NCBI GenBank assembly: GCA_027717875.1
Contig: JALLOL010000116.1
Location: 1-7,550, forward strand
Source of the DNA: Acidobacteria bacterium AH-259-L09
Lineage (GTDB): Bacteria > Acidobacteriota > UBA6911 > RPQK01
DNA: 7,550 nt
Direction of reading: 5' to 3'
Under the pieces are notes generated by a model. The model was given only the letters and a program-made list of their open reading frames with translations. It searched no databases and had not been told where the DNA came from. The translations under genes and the position numbers were made by a program. Each line of letters begins with the position of its first letter. The first letter of the stretch is position 1. Shown here in pieces: positions 1-5,555 of this stretch.

Positions 1-213
1 CTTTCCTCCAGCTTTCGAGGGGGTTTGCTCGTTAGATGTTAGATCTTTGGATTGTGAAAAGCAATGAAAACGCCCCCCCCTCATTCCACATGCTCAATTC
101 GATACCAGACCTCACGGCGTACGCGCTTCCTTAGCGTGCATTTTCGCAGCAATCGGGGCGATACAACCGATTTCGGCAACAGCCGGCACGCCGACGAAAC
201 GGGGGAATTCTCT
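1..213. other. Non-coding stretch downstream of the TPR gene
   Basis: I see no convincing gene here. The stretch contains a perfect tandem duplication of the heptamer GTTAGAT at 31-44 and a run of eight C at 73-80. The TPR gene on the minus strand ends at 214, and its frame stays open past the TAG stop for another 33 codons, to a TGA at 112-114. I do not recognise that translation. No clear hairpin followed by a T-run was found for the end of the TPR gene. Confidence 0.5.
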
Positions 214-1350
214 CTAGCGGGCTCCTGAACGGGAAGCAGTGGTTGAGCCGTACTTCTCCAGCAGTGCCAGGAAGCGGGGGTGGTCGCGGAGGGGATTCCA
301 GGTCGGATCCACCTTCACATACGGCGCCGAGAATAAGGCGGGAACTGACAAGAGGTGCTCGAGATAGTCGATCGCTTCGTCATAGTCGCCCACCATGAGG
401 TAGATCTGGGCCAGATCCTTGAGCCGAAAGCCCAGCTTCGGGTCCTGGTTCCCGCCGAGCAGCTCGAGCCCCAGTCTCCCCTCCCCGATTGCGTCTTCGT
501 TGCGACCGAGGCCGGCGTAGGCTATACCCAGTGAGCTGTGAATCCGGCCGTCCTCGGGCCGCTCTTTGACTTCTGCCTCGAGCAGATCCCTAGCCGCCTC
601 GTAATGCGCCTTCTCCAGCTCTGGGCGGTCCAAGAGCCCATAGATCTGGGCGGAGACCTGGTCCTTCGGAATATAGAACATGCCGCCGTACTCGTAGACT
701 TCCGAGGAGCCTGAAGAGAGTCGCCTCAGCGCTTCTTGGTATCTCCCATCGATCATATCCACGATGACCCAGGGGTAGTTAATGGGAGGGCTCTCTTCGA
801 GACCGATGTTGTGAGGGAGTTGCTCCAAGAACCCGCGGGCCCTCTCTGTGCTGCCATCCCAATTCAGATAGATCAACGCCTCGCAGTAGTACGGACAGGA
901 TCGATCGGGAGTCAACTGGATGGCGCGGTCGTGGTAGCGGATGGCCTCGCTGAAGTCGCGCAGCCCAAAAGAGCGGCCACCAGTCCAACAGGCCAGCCAG
1001 CCCAGCCGCGGATTCAGCCCCATGGCCTTCCTCATGGTGGTCCTTGCCTCCTCCCATTGACCCAGAGCCCTCTGAACCTGACTGATCGCCGCGAAGACTT
1101 CGGCGTTGCTGGGCTGGCTCCTCAGAACGATCTGGAACTCGTTGAGGGCTCGGTCCCTGTCTCCCTCGCGGGAGTAGATCAAGCCGAGGGCGTAGTGGGC
1201 CTCGGGCAGGCCCGGATCGAGCTCCAGCGCTCGGTCCACCGCCTCCTTCGCAACGGCCACCCGCCCTTCCGTGCGGTCTTCATACGCACCGTATAAACCG
1301 GCAAAATCTATCACTGAAAGAGATATAGCTGGATCGCGCCGGCTGACCAC
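214..1350 (-). CDS. TPR-repeat protein, probable 5'-truncated C-terminal remnant of a kinase, cyclase or regulator
   Basis: The 378-residue product is built of tetratricopeptide repeats, helical hairpins that form protein-binding surfaces. Clear units lie at about residues 32-82 (ALELDPGLPEAHYALG, then a second helix pair), 83-115, 116-150, 244-295 and 305-340. The tail, DPTWNPLRDHPRFLALLEKY at 348-367, is typical of the C-terminal end of large Ser/Thr kinase-TPR, adenylate cyclase-TPR and CadC-like-TPR proteins. There is no signal peptide, kinase, cyclase or DNA-binding domain. Homology to such proteins seems to begin abruptly near residue 16 (FAGLYGAYEDRTEGR), in the middle of a TPR helix. 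The residues before it look unrelated, and the GTG start lies in a CTGAC heptamer array with no Shine-Dalgarno sequence. An in-frame stop follows upstream at 1384-1386. Sampled lines are 60-68 % G+C, well above comEC. I infer a gene fragment left by deletion or insertion at the repeat array; a genuine short TPR protein is the alternative. Confidence 0.7.
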   Translation of the reverse strand: MVSRRDPAISLSVIDFAGLYGAYEDRTEGRVAVAKEAVDRALELDPGLPEAHYALGLIYSREGDRDRALNEFQIVLRSQPSNAEVFAAISQVQRALGQWEEARTTMRKAMGLNPRLGWLACWTGGRSFGLRDFSEAIRYHDRAIQLTPDRSCPYYCEALIYLNWDGSTERARGFLEQLPHNIGLEESPPINYPWVIVDMIDGRYQEALRRLSSGSSEVYEYGGMFYIPKDQVSAQIYGLLDRPELEKAHYEAARDLLEAEVKERPEDGRIHSSLGIAYAGLGRNEDAIGEGRLGLELLGGNQDPKLGFRLKDLAQIYLMVGDYDEAIDYLEHLLSVPALFSAPYVKVDPTWNPLRDHPRFLALLEKYGSTTASRSGAR

Positions 1351-1434
1351 TGACAGCTGACCGCACAGCTGACAACTGACAGCTCAGCTGACGGCTGACA
1401 ACTGACAGAACAGCTGACCACTGACAGCTGACAG
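1342..1434. repeat. CTGAC heptamer array with a 26-bp higher-order period
   Basis: Eleven exact CTGAC cores begin at 1343, 1350, 1357, 1369, 1376, 1388, 1395, 1402, 1414, 1421 and 1428. The steps between them are 7, 7, 12, 7, 12, 7, 7, 12, 7 and 7. The array is therefore a series of CTGACNN heptamers in which most third units are 12 bases long and end in CAG. This gives a 26-bp super-unit (7+7+12), with one heptamer missing in the second super-unit. A 20-base string starting at 1342 recurs exactly at 1413, and GCTGACAACTGACAG occurs at 1368 and 1394. The array resembles the short tandemly repeated repetitive (STRR) heptamers known from cyanobacteria. The left end forms the first codons of the TPR reading frame. 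Confidence 0.9.
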
Positions 1435-1447
1435 TTGGTCGGCTCGC

Positions 1448-1469
1448 AGCTAGCCCGCCGGCGGTAGCT
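1448..1469. repeat. GC-rich palindrome inside the heptamer region
   Basis: AGCTA at 1448-1452 pairs with TAGCT at 1465-1469. CCGCC at 1455-1459 pairs with GGCGG at 1460-1464, leaving GC at 1453-1454 as a bulge. As a folded RNA or cruciform the central pairs would open into a small loop. No T-run follows on either side, so it is not a typical intrinsic terminator. It sits between two heptamer arrays, as the palindrome at 7199-7229 does in the other gap. Confidence 0.5.
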
Positions 1470-1515
1470 CATAGTCTCGTAGCTCATCGCTCAGAGCTCT
1501 TGGCTCACCGACTCA
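1465..1515. repeat. Degenerate CTCA-type heptamer run
   Basis: The run reads TAGCTCA, TAGTCTCG, TAGCTCA, TCGCTCA, GAGCTCT, TGGCTCA, CCGACTCA. Five units are seven bases long and two are eight, and most end in CTCA. It is less exact than the CTGAC array to its left but keeps the same step length and a one-base variant of the core. It shares TAGCT with the palindrome at 1448-1469. Confidence 0.65.
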
Positions 1516-1573
1516 CCCCGCAGTCTGACCTCTAAGAATTTCGCATTTTCTGTTTCTCCGTCGTTGTAGTTAG

Positions 1574-1601
1574 TGAGTTATGAGTTGTGAGTTCTGGGAT
1601 C
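1574..1601. repeat. TGAGTTN heptamer run
   Basis: Three consecutive units, TGAGTTA, TGAGTTG and TGAGTTC, occupy 1574-1594, followed by the decayed unit TGGGATC. The TGAG core is the complement of the CTCA core seen at 1465-1515. The ATG at 1580-1582 arises at the junction of two units, and it opens the over-long version of the comEC reading frame. Confidence 0.75.
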
Positions 1602-1626
1602 ACGGATCACACGGATCTGAACGGAT
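1602..1626. repeat. Three spaced ACGGAT repeats
   Basis: ACGGAT occurs at 1602-1607, 1611-1616 and 1621-1626, with steps of 9 and 10, and a fourth GGAT lies at 1597-1600. From memory, similar strings made of the phrase cacggatt recur between genes in many environmental bacterial genomes. The motif differs from the heptamers around it. Confidence 0.6.
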
Positions 1627-1642
1627 TTTCGCAGAGATCTCG

Positions 1643-1677
1643 ATTCTGACTCCTGACTCCCGGCTCCTGTCTGCTGT
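1643..1677. repeat. CTCCTGA-type heptamer run
   Basis: Five successive seven-base units can be read: ATTCTGA, CTCCTGA, CTCCCGG, CTCCTGT and CTGCTGT. The run ends ten bases before the preferred comEC start codon at 1688. Its position where a Shine-Dalgarno sequence would be expected, with no purine-rich stretch, explains why the comEC ribosome binding site is hard to see. Confidence 0.65.
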
Positions 1678-1687
1678 CCATAAGCCC

Positions 1688-4090
1688 ATGCTTCAACGCT
1701 TGAAAACGTTCTGCCTTTTCAACCCTTGCTTCATCTTGGCCGGATTGCTGGCAGGAGTCATCGGAATCTGTCACAAAGTCCCCCGACCGCAGCTTCCACT
1801 TGAAGAGGACAGAGTAACGGAAATTGAGGGTTGGATTAGCCGACCCGCTCAACTGCTCGACGATTACATCTACCTGGAACTTTCTCCCCTGAGCGTCAAA
1901 CAACAAGATAAATCCATCTCATATCCCGCACGCCTGGCGGTTTATATCTCTTCCTCAAACCCGAAGTCCGAGACCTATTTTGACCCTCCACTGGCCTACG
2001 GTGAGATTCTCAGTGTGACCGGCTTTCTGCAGGACCCTTCTTACTATGCGATCCCGGGTGTAGCGGATTTCCGCCAAATTTTATGGAATCAGGGCATCCT
2101 CCACGTGGTGCACTTGAAATCTCCCCTTCAAGTAGTACGAAAAGGTCACCATCCAATCAGACTCCTTGTGGGTCCGATTTTTGCGTATGTTCAGTGCTTT
2201 GAAAGCTTTTGTCACAAGCAGCTTAATCAGAGTCAATTAAAGTTAATTCTAAGCGTTTTCCTAGGTCGTAAGAAAACTCTTGAGGAGATCGATAGAAACC
2301 TCATAAAAACACTGGGGATTTTTCATCTCTTTGTCGTCTCGGGATTTCATGTTTCTCTCGTGGTCCTCTTTCTCCATTGGCTTTTTCAGCGCTGGGGTCG
2401 CCCTGGACGAATCCTCACCGTATTGGGATTGTGGGTTTACGTCATCCTGGTCGGCTGGGGCGCTTCCACCCTCAGAGCCGGAGTCATGGTAACTCTCTTT
2501 TATCTCCTTCTCAGCTTGGGCCTATCCAGGCAGTTTCTAAACGCCCTGGGTATCTCAGCCCTGATCCTGCTTACAGTGTCTCCGGGTTCTCTTTTTTCTT
2601 CGGGCTTTCAGTTTTCCTACCTGTGTCTTTCTGCTATCGGACTTTTTGTCTTGCCCTATGAGCCTCTGATTCGAAGCCTATCCCTGGGTTGTCAAGATGC
2701 CTTCACGAAACGGATCGTGGTCCATCGGGACGATCCTTCCAAGCTGCGGCGCCGCGTTCGCTCTTTGCTTGAGGAGAAACTCCAGTTTTGGCCCCGAAAA
2801 TTGAGCCGCATCACGCTGCAGCCCACCGGGCGGGTCTCGCGCTACTTCCTCAGCCTTGCCCTCTGCGGCTGGTTCATCCAGCTGCTAACACTCCCCGTGA
2901 GCCTGTACTACACCAATCGCTGGATTTGGACGCAGTGGCTCAGCAACCTTGTTTTGGTTCCCCTTTTCGCTCTCTTCATTCCCTTGTGTCTTTTGCTCTT
3001 TGTCACCTTTTGGCTGCCCACGGGGCCGATTCTGGCTCAAGTAGTGGGTGTTTACGCCGCCGGACTCAGCTGGCTCATGTCGAGTCTGAAGGACTTCACC
3101 TGGATCACCTACCTTCGTCAACCGGAGGCTTTCGAAATAACAATCTATTTTTTTCTCTTTCTCTGCGCCTACTATCTGCTCCCGGGTCGGGCAAAAATGG
3201 CGGCGTTTTTCAGTCCTATTTTCCTCTGGTTTGTACTCCAACAACCGGCAGTCCATTCTCAGGGGAAACTCCTTGTCACCCTGCTTGACGTGGGACAGGG
3301 GGAGAGTCTACATATTCGCTATCCTGACGGGACGGATGCACTGGTCGACACAGGAGGGTTCTTCTACTCTCCGCATGAGACCAGTCACTTTGTGGGAGAG
3401 CGCCTCGTCTCTCGTTATCTTTGGAAGGAAAGATCACAGAAATTGGACTATGTTCTCCTTACCCACCCCCACTCAGACCACGTTCAGGGGTACGACTTCA
3501 TCCGCGAGGCCTTCCCCATCGGCCGATTGCTCTTCTATGAGTTTCCTAATAAATACCCGGGGGCCCCTGCTCGCCGCATTGTGGAGGGAGACAGTTTTTC
3601 CATTGCGGGCGTCGAGCACCTGGTACTGCATCCGCCCCGCCAAAGGCCACCAGGAACCGAGTGGAATACGAACAACAGTTCTTTGGTGGTCCAGCTGTGC
3701 TACAAGGATTTTAAAATGCTGTTTACGGGGGACATTGAGCGGGCCGCTGAGCAATATCTCTCCCCTAAGCTCGGTCCGGTCACTGTACTGAAAGCCGCCC
3801 ATCATGGAGGTCGGACCAGCAGCTCACAAGAATTTCTGGAGAAAACGCAACCCGGCCTGGCCCTCATCTCAGCAGGGCGAAAAAGCATTTTTGGACACCC
3901 TTCACCGGTCACTTTGGAGCGCTTCGCTAGAGCCGCTGTAGCGGTGTTGGCAACACCCCAGTGGGGGAGCCTCAGGATTGAAACGGACGGTCTTACCTGG
4001 CGGGTGCTTCACTACTCAATGGAAGAGGGGAGCTTTCGCGAAGTCGAGCTGGAGGGGCTCACAGCCTACCAGCGAGTGCCAGCAAACTGA
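1688..4090 (+). CDS. comEC: ComEC/Rec2 competence protein, inner-membrane DNA-uptake channel
   Basis: ComEC carries single-stranded transforming DNA across the inner membrane. From ATG 1688 the product is 800 residues. It has a first membrane helix at about 8-28, an OB-fold-type domain (DUF4131) at about 44-152, and the multi-helix Competence domain at about 180-500, with its conserved FHLFVVSGFH at 212-221. A C-terminal metallo-beta-lactamase-like domain follows. That domain shows LLDVGQGES starting at 532, THPHSDH at 592-598 (metal ligands), TGD at 680-682, AAHHGG at 703-708 and GHPSP from 736. The lactamase-like domain is thought to degrade the non-transported strand. A charged, helical insert at about 324-375 separates two membrane segments. 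The start was moved from ATG 1580 because the first 36 codons of that frame are intergenic repeats, while ATG 1688 directly precedes the hydrophobic N-terminus. No Shine-Dalgarno sequence is visible. The 3' end overlaps the convergent gene at 4059-4757 by 32 bases. Confidence 0.95.
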   Translation: MLQRLKTFCLFNPCFILAGLLAGVIGICHKVPRPQLPLEEDRVTEIEGWISRPAQLLDDYIYLELSPLSVKQQDKSISYPARLAVYISSSNPKSETYFDPPLAYGEILSVTGFLQDPSYYAIPGVADFRQILWNQGILHVVHLKSPLQVVRKGHHPIRLLVGPIFAYVQCFESFCHKQLNQSQLKLILSVFLGRKKTLEEIDRNLIKTLGIFHLFVVSGFHVSLVVLFLHWLFQRWGRPGRILTVLGLWVYVILVGWGASTLRAGVMVTLFYLLLSLGLSRQFLNALGISALILLTVSPGSLFSSGFQFSYLCLSAIGLFVLPYEPLIRSLSLGCQDAFTKRIVVHRDDPSKLRRRVRSLLEEKLQFWPRKLSRITLQPTGRVSRYFLSLALCGWFIQLLTLPVSLYYTNRWIWTQWLSNLVLVPLFALFIPLCLLLFVTFWLPTGPILAQVVGVYAAGLSWLMSSLKDFTWITYLRQPEAFEITIYFFLFLCAYYLLPGRAKMAAFFSPIFLWFVLQQPAVHSQGKLLVTLLDVGQGESLHIRYPDGTDALVDTGGFFYSPHETSHFVGERLVSRYLWKERSQKLDYVLLTHPHSDHVQGYDFIREAFPIGRLLFYEFPNKYPGAPARRIVEGDSFSIAGVEHLVLHPPRQRPPGTEWNTNNSSLVVQLCYKDFKMLFTGDIERAAEQYLSPKLGPVTVLKAAHHGGRTSSSQEFLEKTQPGLALISAGRKSIFGHPSPVTLERFARAAVAVLATPQWGSLRIETDGLTWRVLHYSMEEGSFREVELEGLTAYQRVPAN

Positions 4091-4757
4091 ATTCGGGGAG
4101 ATCGTGGAGCGCCAGAATTTTGCGATCCACGTAATTCGTCTCCAGGCGTTTGTACATCTCCTTGGAGAGACGCTTCCTGTAAATTTTCATCTCTTTCTTC
4201 ACCTCTGCCTGCAGCTCCTTCACTTCTTCTGCGCCCATCTCCTGCTGCAAAGACTCCGCCAGCATCACGCCGATGTCAGCCAGATCACGATCGAGCTCTT
4301 GATAATCCCCTTTCGGGCGCGAGGAGACTTCCGACTTTAAAGCGAGAACGCGCTCAGCAGCCCTTCCAAAGACTTCACCTTGATGCGCCTTGAGACCATT
4401 TTCCAGCTGGCGAAGATAATCCAACACAGCTTCTTTTGAAAAATCCCCGGAAGACCCCGCTGCTTCTTGCCTCCAGGCTTTCTCATTGGAGGCGCCCAGC
4501 ATGGCCTGATTGTACTCTTCAAAGGCTTCGACGATGGCCGGGTGACAATAAAAAAGGGTCCTCGGCGTCTTCTTTTGCCTCTTTTGGACAGACTCAAAAC
4601 TCCGATCGATTCCCCGCAAGACCACGTGCAAAGGAATCCCGTTGCCTCTCCAGAGCTCGATCAAACACCAATCCAGGGGGGAGACCCACAGGTTCTTTCC
4701 CCGCTTCCTGACGAAGTGCTCCTCAACCTCCGTAAAATAGTTAAAGTAATTCTTCAA
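4059..4757 (-). CDS. Conserved hypothetical protein coupled to coaX
   Basis: The product has 232 residues and an unknown function; I recall similar proteins, unnamed, in acidobacterial genomes. The N-terminal third (about 1-75) looks most conserved, with NYFNYFTEVEEHFVRKRGK at 3-21, a SPLDW segment at 26-30, GIPLHVVLRGID at 40-51 and FYCHPAI at 69-75. This part could be a small helical or winged-helix-like fold, which is only a guess. Residues 76-150 are variable. Residues 150-205 are highly charged and helical (many K and E), possibly coiled coil. There is no signal peptide or membrane segment, so it is probably cytoplasmic. It starts at TTG 4757, sharing TTGA with the coaX stop, with GAGAGAGA at 4762-4769 as a likely ribosome binding site. 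Translation is therefore probably coupled to coaX. The last residues overlap the end of comEC on the other strand. Confidence 0.85.
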   Translation of the reverse strand: MKNYFNYFTEVEEHFVRKRGKNLWVSPLDWCLIELWRGNGIPLHVVLRGIDRSFESVQKRQKKTPRTLFYCHPAIVEAFEEYNQAMLGASNEKAWRQEAAGSSGDFSKEAVLDYLRQLENGLKAHQGEVFGRAAERVLALKSEVSSRPKGDYQELDRDLADIGVMLAESLQQEMGAEEVKELQAEVKKEMKIYRKRLSKEMYKRLETNYVDRKILALHDLPEFSLLALAGRL

Positions 4758-5524
4758 CGGTTCTCTCTCAAGTGGCTATAGAAGATCCGTAATCCGTAGA
4801 GCATCAGATCCTCCTCCACACGGTCAATTTGCTGTGAATCGGAAGAAAGAAGGCGCACCTGACCACCCGTGGCCACCACCTGGGACTTTCCCAATTCCTC
4901 CTTCATCCTACCGAGAATTCCATCGACCAGGCCCACGTATCCGAAATAAAGGCCCGCTTGCATGCTGGTCACGGTGGAATCGCCGATGACGCAAGGGGGC
5001 TTTTTAATCTCGATCCGAGGCAGTTTAGCAGCTCGTTGAAAAAGTGCCTCCGCCGAGATGCCAATGCCCGGAGCGATGATTCCACCCAGATACTCTCCAT
5101 TTTGCGAGATAGCGTCAAAAGTCGTCGCTGTGCCGAAGTCCACCACGATCGCGGGCCCGCCGACCATTTCAAACGCGGCCACGGCACTGACAATGCGATC
5201 AGCACCAACATCCGAAGGAGGGTTATAGCGGATCGGCATCAGGTCTTGTTTGGCTGACTCAATGAAAAGTGGGTTTAAACCGAAGCACTTTTTTGCCAGC
5301 AATTCAAAAGCCTCATTAAGTGGAGGCACCACGGAGCAAATGGCAATCCCCTTCACCTCTCGATGAGAAAGCCCTTGCAATTCAAAGAGATTGCGACACA
5401 AAACGGCGTACTCGTCAAAGGTCTGATCTCGTCGAGTCACCACTCTCCAAGAGTGTCTCAGTTGGTCGTCATCAAAAACCCCAAAAACCAAATTAGTATT
5501 CCCAATATCAATGACCAGTAGCAT
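4754..5524 (-). CDS. coaX: Type III pantothenate kinase
   Basis: CoaX phosphorylates pantothenate with ATP, the first committed step of coenzyme A synthesis, in the cytoplasm. The 256-residue product has the usual family length and all the expected ASKHA-fold motifs. These are DIGNTN at 6-11 (phosphate loop), SVVPP at 64-68, PPSDVGADR at 102-110 with the catalytic Asp at 109, VDFGTATTFD at 128-137, GGIIAPG at 147-153 and ATGG at 218-221. The start is ATG 5524, preceded at six bases by AGGAAGG (5531-5537 on this strand), a strong Shine-Dalgarno sequence. The gene lies 31 bases downstream of purH and its TGA overlaps the TTG start of the next gene, so the three form one operon. CoaX-type enzymes typically resist feedback by CoA and need a monovalent cation; that is family knowledge and cannot be seen here. 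Confidence 0.96.
   Translation of the reverse strand: MLLVIDIGNTNLVFGVFDDDQLRHSWRVVTRRDQTFDEYAVLCRNLFELQGLSHREVKGIAICSVVPPLNEAFELLAKKCFGLNPLFIESAKQDLMPIRYNPPSDVGADRIVSAVAAFEMVGGPAIVVDFGTATTFDAISQNGEYLGGIIAPGIGISAEALFQRAAKLPRIEIKKPPCVIGDSTVTSMQAGLYFGYVGLVDGILGRMKEELGKSQVVATGGQVRLLSSDSQQIDRVEEDLMLYGLRIFYSHLRENR
4762..4769 (-). promoter_or_regulatory. Ribosome binding site that supports the TTG start of the downstream gene
   Basis: On the minus strand GAGAGAGA lies four bases before the TTG at 4757, inside the last codons of coaX. The purine-rich run is compatible with Shine-Dalgarno pairing and supports the TTG as the true start, with reinitiation after the coaX stop. Confidence 0.5.
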
Positions 5525-5530
5525 TTTTTG

Positions 5531-5537
5531 CCTTCCT
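5531..5537 (-). promoter_or_regulatory. Strong Shine-Dalgarno sequence of coaX
   Basis: AGGAAGG on the minus strand stands six bases before ATG 5524. It fixes the coaX start and lies in the 31-base gap between purH and coaX, which has no room for a terminator. Confidence 0.8.
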
Positions 5538-5555
5538 GTGAGGGAGGGGCCGTGT

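Larger units (their letters stand above)
1351..1687. other. Gene-free, repeat-dominated intergenic region
   Basis: This 337-bp gap lies between the TPR gene (minus strand) and comEC (plus strand). From left to right it holds the CTGAC array, a GC-rich palindrome at 1448-1469, a CTCA-type heptamer run at 1465-1515, unrepeated sequence at about 1528-1570, a TGAGTTN run at 1574-1594, an ACGGAT series at 1602-1626, and a CTCCTGA-type run at 1643-1677. I see no RNA gene and no convincing promoter for comEC. An open frame crosses its right part from an ATG at 1580, but it is explained by repeats rather than protein. Confidence 0.8.

Noticed and set aside
112..213. 33-codon in-frame continuation after the TAG stop of the TPR gene
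   Set aside because: It has no start codon or recognisable similarity of its own, and nothing suggests readthrough of the TAG.
736..1296. Open frame of 186 codons on the plus strand inside the TPR gene
   Set aside because: It is antisense to well-formed TPR repeats, its translation resembles no protein I know, and such shadow frames are expected in GC-rich coding DNA.
1342..1515. Possible CRISPR array
   Set aside because: The units are seven to twelve bases with no unique spacers, far below the size of CRISPR repeats, and no cas gene is near.
1580..1687. N-terminal extension of ComEC from ATG 1580
   Set aside because: The 36 codons are made of intergenic heptamer and ACGGAT repeats, and the family begins at the hydrophobic segment after ATG 1688.
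2377..3791. Several plus-strand and minus-strand open frames inside comEC
   Set aside because: They overlap conserved membrane and metallo-beta-lactamase motifs in the main frame and have no independent support.
4048..4073. Hairpin near the comEC and hypothetical-gene 3' ends (GCTGGAGG against CCT-A-CCAGC)
   Set aside because: It has a bulge, only eight pairs and no T-run on either strand, and it lies inside two coding frames, so it is not supported as a terminator.
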